From contig CAZOLI010000014.1 in the NCBI GenBank assembly GCA_964580675.1, positions 16,387 through 80,386 of the forward strand: a DNA stretch of 64,000 nt, in the 5' to 3' direction. The position numbers were made by a program, and so were the translations under genes. Below the pieces are notes generated by a model that saw only the letters and a program-made list of their open reading frames with translations, ran no database searches and had not been told where the DNA came from. The DNA comes from CAZOLI01 sp964580675 (GTDB taxonomy: Bacteria; Planctomycetota; MHYJ01; CAYXQY01). Shown here in pieces: positions 35,602 through 45,777 of this stretch (position 1 is the stretch's first letter; each line of letters opens with the position of its first letter).

Positions 35602-38600
35602 TTATTTTTCGCCACCGGAATTTTTCTCGTTTTGGTCGGACGACACAAGCTCGAACCAACGATTCCCCCATTGCATCGTTATTCCCCGGCCGGCACCGAC
35701 GAACGCCGGTTTCCGGGTCCTGTCAAGGGGAAACGTCGCATAGGGAAGGTCCTGCTCCTTCTCAAAATTCATTTTTTCACCGGGTGTTTTACTCGTCCAG
35801 ATGAGGTTCCCCTCCTCCGCATCGTACAGGTAGAGCCGCCACCGTTTCGGGTGTTCACGAAAATTGTGCCAGAAGAGGAAACTGCCCCCCGGACCTTCAT
35901 GACCGTCAAAATGGGGTGGTGTTCTGCGCATATTTGTAATTCCTCCCCAGGCAATCTCGTACGCTCCCTCCGACCCGTCGCCGGTTTTCCCCAGGCGATA
36001 CACCATCTTCTCTCCCGGCCGGCGGACAAATACGGTAACCGACGCCGGATCGGTCGTGGGAAACACGTGAAGTGAAGATTGAGAAGTGTCAAGTGTCTCC
36101 GAAACATCCACTTTCGATATCCTCGGGCTCTCAAGAAACGGACAGGTAATCATGTAACCCCTGCCGGAATGGTTTGCCGACACCGACCCGGGTGCCAGCC
36201 GTTCCGGAGGATTGTCCTCCTGTTGTTGAAAGGACTGAGCGGAAACGGCTGTTCCGGACGTGGAAAGGTGAGGTTGATACGAGAAGTTATTGCGAATCGT
36301 GGACCAGGTTCGTTTTCCCCGAATGGTGTCCAGTTTTGAGAGCAGCAACCGGTTATCCGTTAAAGGTATCGACAGAATAACGGATCCGTGTCGGTCCGTG
36401 AGTAAAGCGTTGGGGGTTTTCAACTTCAGGACCCGTTCCACCGCACCGGTTGCCATGTTCATCACGCCGAACAGGTGGCTTCCGGCTTTTTTCAATGCTT
36501 CCCCCCCTCCGGAAAGAGTGGGAAGATCCATAATGTTCTTCTCCTGCTTTCCCTTCTGTTCGAACGAAAACAGTCTCTCAACCGCATTTGTGGAATTTCG
36601 AGCTTCCTTCAGCTGGTGGCTGGAGTTTGCCTGGCCATTTTCCATGAGAAAAAAGATTTTGTTTTGGTTGGACCAGGTGGCATCCAGCCACTTTATTCGA
36701 GCTTTTTGGGGAAGTTCCCGGGACCAGATCAACTTTTTGCCGGGGCGTGTGTAAGCCTCCACCAGAAGCGGAATATTGACTCTTGCGGCTGCGTCTATGA
36801 TGTCCTTCCGTTCTGAAACTCGAAAATCACCTTTGTCCACACCGGAGACAAACATCCGCTCTCCGGTGAGGCTGATGGAATCAACCAGTTTGTCCTGAAA
36901 CACATATTTCCGGTGTATCGAAGGTTTTTTCCTGACGGACGGGGACACCAGGAGAACCGATGCCGACCAAGATTCCGTGTTATTTAGAATGACCTTGAAC
37001 AGGCCATTGTCCGCCCAGTTCGTTTTTATCATCAGGTGATCCAGATTGGTTTCTGAATCCAGAACTTCCGGCATAACATCCAGCACTCCGGATGTCGAAC
37101 CGTCCCGGACATCAGAGAACCGAAACCGCAGTTCCGATCGGTTCTGAATTTGTTTAAATTGAAATTCCGGCTGATCATATCGATCCGGCTCATTCACAAA
37201 CACCGGACGATTTTTCTTCTCTTCTTCTTTTTTGTCGGACGACCAGAATGAGGGAGGGTTGTCGTTCCAGGTGAGGGAAACGGGTTCTGTCAGGGGTTCG
37301 GATCCCATGGAATTTCTGGTCCGGATCCAGGATGACAGGCTCTTTGCAAGTTCTTTTCCCGTTTTCGTACCGGACCCCGCTGGAAATGATCGATCCGAAA
37401 ACCGATTCTTTAAAATTCGAACAAGATCCGCGGCCACGTCAAAGCGATTCCGACGGCGTACCGTGGACAGAACCTGATCAAGTGTATCAGACTGTCGCTT
37501 TACGTAGGTTTCCGGACCGAGAGAGAGAAGGGTTTCGAACGGTGTGTAACGCTGTTCTCCGGGCGCTTCGGAGGCGTAGGATTTACCCGTAGCATGTTCA
37601 ATCGTGTCATACGGGTTATCGGTAAGACCGGGAAGCCGGTGTGACAGAACCGTCGGGGTGAGCGATCGCATTCTTGACGCAAACCGGAGGCCGAATTCGA
37701 CGGGATATTTTTTCCGCAGTGATTCCCAGCGCATCTTCAGATATTCGTCCACACGGATTTTTACGCTGGAATCCCGTTCGCCTTCCGGACGCCAGGGGGA
37801 TATAACGCGGTCTCCGAATTCACGATACAATTTCCACTGTATGCGGGCCAGGTCTCCGGGCTGACCGGCACGGTAGTAGGCATTCTCCGTTCGGATTGCA
37901 ATTTCTACGGCTCGTTCCCGATCCTCGATCAAGGGGAGAGCGCGGCTTCCAACATCACCAATTTTTTTCCAGTTCACCGTCTTTTTTTCCTTCGTGGAGG
38001 CAAGATCGACCATTCGGCCCAATGACAGCCGGTAGAAGAGATCCTCGAGGTTTTTGTATTTTTTCTTGGCCATGGACAGATCCCGATTTTTGAGGACCTG
38101 CCGGATTTTCTGCAGGGCTTTGTCGTGACGGCCCGACTGCACCAGCAACTGAAAATGGTTTAACAGAGCCTCCCCAACGTCTTCCCGCTGATTCATATCG
38201 GCAATGAGCTTCTCGTAACGGGAAAATCCCGTCATCGTTAATATGCGTCCGGGGCCGGCCAGAACGAGACGATCTTCCGTATACGTCATGTTAAAAGGCG
38301 TGAGGGAGGATTTGTTCGGCCAGGAACCGGTCCATTCCAGGTAGAGGTCCTTTGCCAGGAAATCGTTCAGCATATTTTGTGTTCCGACCAAGTACTTCTT
38401 GTCTCCGGATCGAATAGAGCAAAGCTGCTCGGCCGAATTCGTGAAATCGTATTTCCGCGCTTCCTTAAAAATACTATCCTCAGGGGGGTCCTTCAAATTC
38501 ACTTCCCGGAGGCCAAATTTGGTTTCCCCCCTGGGCTTGGTGAAATAGTCAAAGAGAATTGCTTTCAAAACACCCTCGTATTTTCTTACGTCCACGAAGG

Positions 38601-40383
38601 ACTCCGCCTCTTTTGCGTCCGTGGAAACGACCTTCTTCCCGGTATCCACCTGAAATCCCAGGAACTTCGGTGAGTCGGCCGGCAGAACGTAAATCACGTC
38701 GTTGTAAATTTTTGGCGGAAGGAAACCCCGTCTGGAATATTGCTCGGGCTCCCAGCCATCGTCACGCCGATTGGTGGCCACATCTCCGTAGGGCGTGTAA
38801 TCATGTACCCACTTTACGTCCCCGGAAACCGCGTTCATGGCGGCCACAATTCCCATGTTACTGGCCAGGTAAAGACTGTCCTGGCTTCGCACAAGATGTC
38901 CAAACCGCCGTCCGAAACCACCTCCCGAACTTCTTCTCCTTCTTCTCCCCTGATAATTCAGTGATACCCCCAGAGAACGAACCCATTTTAACTTGCTTTT
39001 CAGTCGGTGAAAGCATGCGACGAAAATTTCCGTTTCCTGCTCTACTTTCGATGCCACCATCGGGACGTAAACAAAATCCCCGTAGACCAGCGGCACCCCG
39101 TTAAACTTCAGTTCTTTGTCATCAACCTTGGGGGCGTTCCACGTGGTTTTTAAGGTGCCGTACTCTTTGCTCACCCGAACCAGCTGATCCTCCATCCAGA
39201 AATACACATCACCGTGAGCAACAGTGGCGGAGAGATAACCCAGATCTTTCTTGTATACGCTCCGGATGCTGGACGTATTCAAATCTTCCCTGTTTCCCTG
39301 TCCAATTGACGCTCCGAACGAAACCCATTTCACGGGATTCTCTCCTCCCTCCGGGTCGAGCCGGGACCAGGTCAAATCAAGAGCAACCAGCTTTGATCCA
39401 TCATTAATCAAAACCGTGTCTCCGGAAACGAGGGGATAAATGGGAGAATACTGAAACTCTTCGGACATTCCTCCCGAAAGATTCATAAACTTTGACGCCG
39501 AGCTTGACCGAAATGGCTCATCGGAATCAAAATCCACCGATACATCCGTCGAGGGGAAGGACCAGAGCAGCATTTCGTTTTTCGGGAAGTTATCCGACCG
39601 GTTCTCCTCATCGGGGCTGGATCCGGGATGATCCCTGTTTTGCTCCCCCGTAATTTCCTGTTTTTGCAGAGGAAGATCCGTTATTCTCTTCAACTTCGAC
39701 CGATAACTGCTCTGTTCTTCTTCCGGTAATTCGACCAATTCCTTTTCAATTCGTTCAAGCGTCTGTTCTGCTTTCTGTTTGTTGCCGGACAGCCGGTAGG
39801 CGGCCAGCAAACGCAACCGGTATTTAAGCGGTTCTTTATGAGGTTCCGGATGATAATTTAAGATTTGACCCCACCAGTAAGCGGCGGTCGCAAAATTCCC
39901 TTTCCGGAAATTCCGACGGGCCAGGTCCGAAGCTGCCTGCTCTCCCGGTTTCGTAAAGAAATATATATTCGCCACTTTCAACAGCAAATCCTCGTCCTGC
40001 ACCTCCTTTGCCTTTTCGTACTTCGAAACGGCTTCACCACGGACGTAATCCTGAAGCCAGTTCACCCACTTCATCTTCCAGGAGGATAAACGTCGCCGGA
40101 TGAGTTCCGGAACCCCTACGTACCGATTTCCTTCATCCGACACCGCTTCCTGATGATACTTCTTCAGAGCCTCCAGATAAATTTTGGCGGCCGGCTTCAT
40201 CAGGTCCTGATCTACCCGTTTTTTTGCCTCCTCAATAATGTTTCCTGCCTTCCGTGATTCGATCATGACCCTTGAGTCACTCGAGTCCTGACCGGATAGC
40301 GGCTGGACAAATAGAAGAACCAGTACAAACAGAATTACCGGAACCCGGTGTACGGGCCTTATTAATCTTGGTTTCGTAACCAT
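35602..40383 (-). CDS. Giant secreted protein with TPR-like N terminus and PQQ-type beta-propeller
   Basis: The start is taken at ATG 40383 (MVTKPRLIRPVHRVP), which gives a compact signal peptide ending near PLSGQ and 1593 residues; upstream starts at 40443 (GAGG just before) or 40455 would add an unlikely N-terminal tail. Residues about 40-240 are helical and TPR-like. Residues about 280-720 carry PQQ-type blades as in BamB (for example YLASNMGIVAAMNAVSGDVKW). A helical stretch (about 740-1000) and a second beta-rich domain with further blade-like repeats complete it. Such proteins act as envelope scaffolds or carry bound quinone dehydrogenases; no PQQ or metal site is recognisable. The function is unknown. 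Confidence 0.6.
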   Translation of the reverse strand: MVTKPRLIRPVHRVPVILFVLVLLFVQPLSGQDSSDSRVMIESRKAGNIIEEAKKRVDQDLMKPAAKIYLEALKKYHQEAVSDEGNRYVGVPELIRRRLSSWKMKWVNWLQDYVRGEAVSKYEKAKEVQDEDLLLKVANIYFFTKPGEQAASDLARRNFRKGNFATAAYWWGQILNYHPEPHKEPLKYRLRLLAAYRLSGNKQKAEQTLERIEKELVELPEEEQSSYRSKLKRITDLPLQKQEITGEQNRDHPGSSPDEENRSDNFPKNEMLLWSFPSTDVSVDFDSDEPFRSSSASKFMNLSGGMSEEFQYSPIYPLVSGDTVLINDGSKLVALDLTWSRLDPEGGENPVKWVSFGASIGQGNREDLNTSSIRSVYKKDLGYLSATVAHGDVYFWMEDQLVRVSKEYGTLKTTWNAPKVDDKELKFNGVPLVYGDFVYVPMVASKVEQETEIFVACFHRLKSKLKWVRSLGVSLNYQGRRRRRSSGGGFGRRFGHLVRSQDSLYLASNMGIVAAMNAVSGDVKWVHDYTPYGDVATNRRDDGWEPEQYSRRGFLPPKIYNDVIYVLPADSPKFLGFQVDTGKKVVSTDAKEAESFVDVRKYEGVLKAILFDYFTKPRGETKFGLREVNLKDPPEDSIFKEARKYDFTNSAEQLCSIRSGDKKYLVGTQNMLNDFLAKDLYLEWTGSWPNKSSLTPFNMTYTEDRLVLAGPGRILTMTGFSRYEKLIADMNQREDVGEALLNHFQLLVQSGRHDKALQKIRQVLKNRDLSMAKKKYKNLEDLFYRLSLGRMVDLASTKEKKTVNWKKIGDVGSRALPLIEDRERAVEIAIRTENAYYRAGQPGDLARIQWKLYREFGDRVISPWRPEGERDSSVKIRVDEYLKMRWESLRKKYPVEFGLRFASRMRSLTPTVLSHRLPGLTDNPYDTIEHATGKSYASEAPGEQRYTPFETLLSLGPETYVKRQSDTLDQVLSTVRRRNRFDVAADLVRILKNRFSDRSFPAGSGTKTGKELAKSLSSWIRTRNSMGSEPLTEPVSLTWNDNPPSFWSSDKKEEEKKNRPVFVNEPDRYDQPEFQFKQIQNRSELRFRFSDVRDGSTSGVLDVMPEVLDSETNLDHLMIKTNWADNGLFKVILNNTESWSASVLLVSPSVRKKPSIHRKYVFQDKLVDSISLTGERMFVSGVDKGDFRVSERKDIIDAAARVNIPLLVEAYTRPGKKLIWSRELPQKARIKWLDATWSNQNKIFFLMENGQANSSHQLKEARNSTNAVERLFSFEQKGKQEKNIMDLPTLSGGGEALKKAGSHLFGVMNMATGAVERVLKLKTPNALLTDRHGSVILSIPLTDNRLLLSKLDTIRGKRTWSTIRNNFSYQPHLSTSGTAVSAQSFQQQEDNPPERLAPGSVSANHSGRGYMITCPFLESPRISKVDVSETLDTSQSSLHVFPTTDPASVTVFVRRPGEKMVYRLGKTGDGSEGAYEIAWGGITNMRRTPPHFDGHEGPGGSFLFWHNFREHPKRWRLYLYDAEEGNLIWTSKTPGEKMNFEKEQDLPYATFPLDRTRKPAFVGAGRGITMQWGNRWFELVSSDQNEKNSGGEK

Positions 40384-40455
40384 GGTGGTGACGGGATGAA
40401 CAAAGGAAATTTCGTTTCCGGACCGGAACGTCCCCGGGGCCATAACCTCTGTCAA

Positions 40456-40900
40456 TTTACAGGACAGTTACCGGGCGGGACATCACGTTCGAAACTATGA
40501 CCTACAGCGGACATTTTTTGGTTTTCCGACCCGAAGGATAGAATAACTCATCATAGCGGGAACCCGGAAAAATTCAACCTAATTGTCCGTGGAAAAGGAA
40601 ACAAACGTAAGAATTACGGAGGGGAACAATATATCCAGTTTTCGAGAACCAAATATCGATCCGAACCTATGCGGAAACAGAATTCAGCAAATTAGACCCC
40701 ATCACAAAAAGGCGTGTTTAACATTTTCAATTACGAATGACGAAATTTTATTTGGTATATACGTGGAGCCAGGGCGGACCGGGTCACTTCTTAACGGGTT
40801 CCCGACACGTGTCCGTGTGTGATTCAGAACGGTCAGCGGCCACGAATGGGCCCGGAAGCCAAGGTACGGGTAATTGTTTGAGCAAACTCACCCCGGCGTT
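40456..40900. other. Divergent intergenic region
   Basis: This stretch of about 445 bp separates the giant secreted protein and the potassium channel gene. It is relatively AT-rich (40560-40770) and should hold both promoters. I see no gene and no promoter pair strong enough to call. Confidence 0.45.
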
Positions 40901-42559
40901 ATGAAAAACCAACCCACACAGGGACAAAATTGGACACGGCGGATTCAGAAAGCCATCTCCGTGATCATCTTCATTATTATTTTCTGGGTCTTCGTATTTC
41001 GCTGGGCCATGATTTCCCTCGAAGGTCAAACCATCTCCTACGCACAAACGCTCCAGATCGTCATTGAGGCCCTGACCACGGCGGGTTTTGGTGGGTTTGC
41101 TCCATGGGAAAACAGTATTGTGAACCTGATTGTCGTCGGAATGAACATATCGGGGGTTATTCTCATGTTTCTGACCCTTCCGGTTTTTGTTCTCCCCTTT
41201 GTTCGTCAGTTGCTTCTGGAACCTCCTTCCCGGATTGAACAAAAAATCGGTCACGTTATTATCTGTTATTACTCCGAGAGAACGGAGGAATTTATTTCGG
41301 GATTAGAGGCCCGAAATTGTGAATACATCGTTGTGGAACCGGATTACACAACGGCCCGGGACCTGCACCGGAAGCGGAAACCCGTCATCCAGGGGGATCC
41401 CGAATCCATCGATTCGCTTAAAAACGCTCATCTGGACACTGCCATGGCGGTGGTGGCAAACGGAAATGACCAGATCAATGCAAGCGTCGCCCTGACGGTA
41501 CGGGAACACCGCCGAAACGGGATTCGTGTTGTTACACTTAACGAGAATGAAGAACTTCGGGAATATCAACAGCTGGCAGGGGCGGATCAGGTTCTTTCCC
41601 CGAAACAGTTGCTCGGCCGAAGTCTTGCTTCTCGAATTCCGACCGCCGTTACCGAACAGGCCGAAGATGAAATTGAAATTGGTGATGATCTTGAACTATT
41701 TGAGTTCCAGATACGGGAGGAATCATCGTTTGCCGGTAAAACCATCTCTGAACTGCGACTTCGAAATCGATTTGGCGTGGACATACTCGGGGCCTGGACC
41801 GAGGGCAACTTCACGAGCCCCATCGACAAAAACCTTCGGCTCGCTTCCGGTACCCGACTTCTCGTTGCGGGAAACCCGGATCAAATTGATCAATTACAGG
41901 ACGAGATAGTCTCAACAATGGAACGATTTTCGGATCAGACCGTTGTAATTGCGGGGCTCGGAGATGCCGGTTCCGCAGCCGCCGATACTTTTAAAACAAC
42001 AAACACAAAGACAACCGTCCTCGATATCGAGGAGAAGGCCGGTGTTGATGTGGTCGGGGACTCCAGAGATCCTTCAGTCCTTCGGGAAGCGGGGGTCGAA
42101 AATGCAGCTCATATCATTATTACTCTCAATAACGACACAACGGCTATCTTTACCACGCTGATCGCCCGGGAACTGAACCCTGACATCAACATCATCGTCC
42201 GGGCAAACGAAAAAGAGTCCGAGAAAAAGTTGCACCGGGCCGGGGCGAATTACGTGCAATCGCTCGAAACGGTTAGCGGACGCATGATGTCGTCGGCAGT
42301 TTTCGAAGACGAAGAAGTGTTAACATTTGACCGACAGATTAACGTCGTAAAACTCCCTGTTGGAGATCTGGCCGGAACCACAATAACGGAAGCGGACGTG
42401 CAGGCAAAAACCGGATGCATTGTTCTTGCCGCAATCCGTGGCGATTCCACGATCACAAAACTGGACCCCGAATCCTTTCAATTTCGTGCATCGGACCGAG
42501 TCATCATCGCGGGAACGGACGAAACCGTAAAACGGTTCGAAAATACCTTTAATATTTAG
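40901..42559 (+). CDS. Two-TM potassium channel with two RCK (TrkA-type) modules
   Basis: ATG 40901 gives 552 residues. Two membrane helices (SVIIFIIIFWVFVFRWAM and LIVVGMNISGVILMFLTLPV) flank a pore loop whose filter region reads TTAGFGG rather than the usual TVGYG. Two consecutive RCK units follow. The first has VIICYYSERTEEFISGLE as TrkA-N and FQIREESSFAGKTISELRL as TrkA-C. The second begins VVIAGLGDAGSAAADTF, with GDSRDPSVLREAGVENA, and ends in a TrkA-C (VVKLPVGDLAGTTI). RCK domains gate K+ channels in response to ligands such as nucleotides or Ca2+. Similar TTxGFGG channels are known to me from haloarchaea. No Shine-Dalgarno site is seen. Confidence 0.8.
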   Translation: MKNQPTQGQNWTRRIQKAISVIIFIIIFWVFVFRWAMISLEGQTISYAQTLQIVIEALTTAGFGGFAPWENSIVNLIVVGMNISGVILMFLTLPVFVLPFVRQLLLEPPSRIEQKIGHVIICYYSERTEEFISGLEARNCEYIVVEPDYTTARDLHRKRKPVIQGDPESIDSLKNAHLDTAMAVVANGNDQINASVALTVREHRRNGIRVVTLNENEELREYQQLAGADQVLSPKQLLGRSLASRIPTAVTEQAEDEIEIGDDLELFEFQIREESSFAGKTISELRLRNRFGVDILGAWTEGNFTSPIDKNLRLASGTRLLVAGNPDQIDQLQDEIVSTMERFSDQTVVIAGLGDAGSAAADTFKTTNTKTTVLDIEEKAGVDVVGDSRDPSVLREAGVENAAHIIITLNNDTTAIFTTLIARELNPDINIIVRANEKESEKKLHRAGANYVQSLETVSGRMMSSAVFEDEEVLTFDRQINVVKLPVGDLAGTTITEADVQAKTGCIVLAAIRGDSTITKLDPESFQFRASDRVIIAGTDETVKRFENTFNI

Positions 42560-42783
42560 ACTCCACCCGAAAAAGGGGAGGGCGTCAGTGAGTGTGTTAA
42601 CGGGGGGCTCTTCCCGGAATTATGGCAAAACAACCCCCCAAAAGTGGGCCCGTGAAATAACGACGTCAATGGCCACGCCAGAACACCCTCCGGTATAACG
42701 TGCTGGAGATTTTATTGATGGAGCAGACGGGCCGGTGCCGTCTTATTCTTCGGAGAAAACATCCCGTTTCACGGGAGGATGTC

Positions 42784-43947
42784 CTACTTTTGCTGAATAG
42801 GGAGGAGCCGGTTCGGGATCGAAAGATTGATGACGTTAACGGCCGTACAGAACGTTCTATACGTGATGCAGTGATGCCCATTCCAGGAACCGTCCGCGTT
42901 CTGGAGTTTAACCAACGTGTTCCGTATAAATTGATACCATTTCTCCCACCGGGTGTCACGAGTGTGAAACAATCCCTGTGTGGCAAGAAGGGCGGCGTAG
43001 TATTCTTCTCCCCCAACTCTGTTTTCGTCGAAGGAATAACGGCCAAATTTTCCAGTATCGACCATTTCCATTAACTGTTTTGTCGCTTTTTTGGCCAGTT
43101 TCGAATTTCCTTTCCCGCTTCCGTACAGGATTCGAATCACGGCGGCGGCGTTATAAAATCCCTTCGGATCACCGGTGTTCGTGTTCTTGGAAAAATCGGA
43201 TCCCTGTTTTGTAATGTAATTCACCACACCATCCAGGGACGCGTCAACCGATAAACCGGCGGAATTGGCCGATCGAAGTGAGAGCCATGCCGACGCAGTC
43301 GTCAGACCGATGGAGAATGATTTCACCTCCCAGCCTCCATTCTGATTCTGGTAATTTTCTATCGCCTCAACGGTGTCCTTCAACCTCATCTGTACCTGAT
43401 CCATCTGGCTCTCCGACGTCACCGGTCGAAATGTGGTGCCGGAGAGCTGGCCGAGAAGTGTCGCGGTCATGAAGGTGTGTATATGCTTTCCGAGTTTCCT
43501 CTGCATCAGTTTGGTACGACTGGAGCCCGCCTCAATCGGCTTCAATTTTTCCGATTTTTTCAGAATGTAACTTAACCCCTGTCGGAGTTCACTCGCATGG
43601 GAACCACGGCGAGGTGTGTTTCCCCGGGCGACCAGAGCCAGGCAAACGGCGGACGTCACGGCAAGATCTCCCGACTGGTTCGGCTCGCCTCCCCAGGAAC
43701 CGTCTGCATTTTGTGTTTTGGCGAGCCAATCTACCGCTTTCTGTACGGCCTCCCGGGATTTAGGGGTCTGTTCGGAGAAGGATTCCTTTCCGTCCCCATC
43801 GGTCTGCTGGTCTTCTGCCTTCTGAGCTTCGTCTTCTCCTGAATTCTCTCCACTCTGTGCGTAAAGAGCCGGAGAACCCATCCACAGAGCCAACCCGGTA
43901 AATAACATCACAAGAACGAGCAATTGTTCCCTTTTCCACTGACGCAT
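42784..43947 (-). CDS. Secreted alpha-toroid (prenyltransferase/squalene-oxidase repeat) protein
   Basis: This 387-residue protein has a signal peptide (LLVLVMLFTGLALWMGSPALYAQ). An acidic linker is followed by QW-type repeats of the squalene-cyclase/prenyltransferase superfamily: AVDWLAKTQNADGSWGG, IENYQNQNGGWE, NTLVKLQNADGSWNG and intermediate units with the helix pattern TTASAWLSLRSA. These make an alpha-alpha toroid. The DxDD motif of squalene-hopene cyclases is not seen, so it is unlikely to be a triterpene cyclase. It may bind ligands or proteins in the periplasm. A second toroid protein lies upstream on the same strand. Confidence 0.75.
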   Translation of the reverse strand: MRQWKREQLLVLVMLFTGLALWMGSPALYAQSGENSGEDEAQKAEDQQTDGDGKESFSEQTPKSREAVQKAVDWLAKTQNADGSWGGEPNQSGDLAVTSAVCLALVARGNTPRRGSHASELRQGLSYILKKSEKLKPIEAGSSRTKLMQRKLGKHIHTFMTATLLGQLSGTTFRPVTSESQMDQVQMRLKDTVEAIENYQNQNGGWEVKSFSIGLTTASAWLSLRSANSAGLSVDASLDGVVNYITKQGSDFSKNTNTGDPKGFYNAAAVIRILYGSGKGNSKLAKKATKQLMEMVDTGKFGRYSFDENRVGGEEYYAALLATQGLFHTRDTRWEKWYQFIRNTLVKLQNADGSWNGHHCITYRTFCTAVNVINLSIPNRLLPIQQK

Positions 43948-44480
43948 TCGAAAATTCCTCCGGCAATTGGAATCGATTTCCTTTTTACGAATCCCTCAGA
44001 TTGTTGTAACCCTATTCCGTGCAGAGCAACCCGGTGGGGCTCTACCGGAAGTCATCCACTGAGATCGGTGGAGCCTACGTATTATAAACGAATTTCACCA
44101 GATGATCTCGTCATTCAGGAGGTTGAATCGATGGTTCTTTGTCCACAACCACAGTGTAAACGAATGTGAAACCACATTGTTCACTTTTGTTGAACGCAAA
44201 TGTCATACCAGATTATCCACGGTCAACCGTGATCCCGGCAAATTTTTCACGAAATCCGTCCAGAAAAATAGAAATACGGGTGTTTCTACGGTGGATAACA
44301 CAATTTTTTTGGAAGGTATTCTGAAATTCTCATCCACGAATGTATGTCGAATCCTTGGGTAACCCTGTAAACATGCCGAACAGTGTTGGATATTTTAACA
44401 TATTTCGTGCAATCAAACTGGGAAGGGACGGGTAATGTGGTACATCTGAATTTTATCCCCATGACCGGACAGGACGGTTG
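43948..44480. other. Intergenic region between the two alpha-toroid genes
   Basis: These 533 bp show no gene. The middle is AT-rich (44080-44420). On the minus strand a TATAAT occurs near 44080-44075 but without a good -35 partner. The length suggests that the two toroid genes are transcribed separately. Confidence 0.45.
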
Positions 44481-45776
44481 TCAATTTCCTTCGTCCTTCG
44501 TGCTGTTCCAAACGTGGAGAAGTGCTCGAAGGCCCAGAGAGGTACCCACAAGGGGATCATCCTCCCTGTTCCTGGACGATCTGTTGACGATCTGGCCTCC
44601 CGGTTTTTGAAGCTGTCGCACGGCCTCGAACACAGAGCGCTTCCAGTTTCTGTCCGAGAAGTCCACGTCAAGCCGGACAAATGCGGCGGATACGGCCGAG
44701 AGATAATACAGCTTCAGAGCCTTTGCCCACGTATTGTCGTCCCCGCCGGAAAACCCCGGTACCCGGTTGACCCGAAACTGTGTCCGGAGCCATCGAAGGC
44801 TGTTTTTCACAATTGCGTGCGATCGTCCCATTCCTGAAGCCAGGGCCGCAAGCAGAACATCCGCCGTGGCGGAACCATACGGCCGAAACGCACCTTCCCG
44901 TCGTCCCGCTTTGTTGTCGGCGGGAAACACCGGAGAAAAATAAAATCCTCTTCCGGATTCTTCCAGATTCTCGGGGGCCGCCCGACACGAGGTCAAAAAA
45001 GCCCTTCCGTACGAAAAGACGACATCCGGCACGTTCAACCCCTTCTGTCTGCAGGCCCTCAGAGCCTGGAGGGCATATCGGGTATTTGACACATCCACCC
45101 GTCCCGGTTCGGGAGGCGACGGTAAGGATTCACTTCCATTATCCCAACCTCCCGCAGCCTCATGATCCAGTGACCAGCCGTTCTTTGATCCGTGCTGTTG
45201 ACGAACCAGATAGGATTTCATTCGCATTACAATCTTTCGTCCGTCTTCCGGTCGGTTCTGGAGAAAACAGCGAATTGCAGAGGAGGTCGCGTACACCGGG
45301 TAATCCACGGCGGGTCTGGCGGTAACGCCCAGGCCCCCGCCATCGGAGAGATGACGCGAGATGAACCGGAAACTTTTTTCCACTGCAGAACTGTCCGGAA
45401 CCAGAATCTCCTCCGGCACCTGGAGAAGGGTGTAAAGAACGAAGGGAGTCAGCGAATGACCCGGTTTCAGAAAGCCGTATTTGGTACTCTTCCAGCTTCC
45501 GTCATTGTTCTGCCGGTTCCACAGAAACCGGGCGGCCTTTCTGATGGATTGATTGAGAATTGATGCCTGAGGTCCCCCGGAACGAGTCACTTCCGCAGCG
45601 AAATCATCATCTGGGTTTCCTTTGCCTTTCGTCGTCTGTGCAGAACCCTCCTGTTCCGTTTTCCCCTGACGGGAACCCGGTCCGTCATTTGCACAGGAGG
45701 CAAACAGAAACAAAATCAAAAGCAACGATAGAAACGAGGAAAAGACGTTTTCGCAGTGTGGGCGAACTCGCCTCAT
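44481..45776 (-). CDS. Alpha-toroid repeat lipoprotein, coupled to the giant kinase gene
   Basis: The start is ATG 45776, one base after the kinase stop codon (TAAGATG), so translation is probably coupled. The 431-residue protein has a lipoprotein signal (SFLSLLLILFLFASC). Its repeats are of the squalene-cyclase type: AARFLWNRQNNDGSWKS, SYLVRQQHGSKNGWSLD, ADVLLAALASGM and VRQLQKPGGQIVN. The catalytic DxDD is absent. Sequence and layout resemble the downstream toroid protein at 42784-43947, which suggests paralogues. The kinase partner and the envelope location suggest a sensor or output role; that is inference. Confidence 0.75.
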   Translation of the reverse strand: MRRVRPHCENVFSSFLSLLLILFLFASCANDGPGSRQGKTEQEGSAQTTKGKGNPDDDFAAEVTRSGGPQASILNQSIRKAARFLWNRQNNDGSWKSTKYGFLKPGHSLTPFVLYTLLQVPEEILVPDSSAVEKSFRFISRHLSDGGGLGVTARPAVDYPVYATSSAIRCFLQNRPEDGRKIVMRMKSYLVRQQHGSKNGWSLDHEAAGGWDNGSESLPSPPEPGRVDVSNTRYALQALRACRQKGLNVPDVVFSYGRAFLTSCRAAPENLEESGRGFYFSPVFPADNKAGRREGAFRPYGSATADVLLAALASGMGRSHAIVKNSLRWLRTQFRVNRVPGFSGGDDNTWAKALKLYYLSAVSAAFVRLDVDFSDRNWKRSVFEAVRQLQKPGGQIVNRSSRNREDDPLVGTSLGLRALLHVWNSTKDEGN

Positions 45777-45777
45777 C

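Noticed and set aside
42560..42783. G- and C-run inverted repeat after the channel gene as a terminator
   Set aside because: The G6/C6 pairing spans about 30 nt and the nearer CTCC/GGAG stem has a bulge. Neither has a T-run, so I do not call one.
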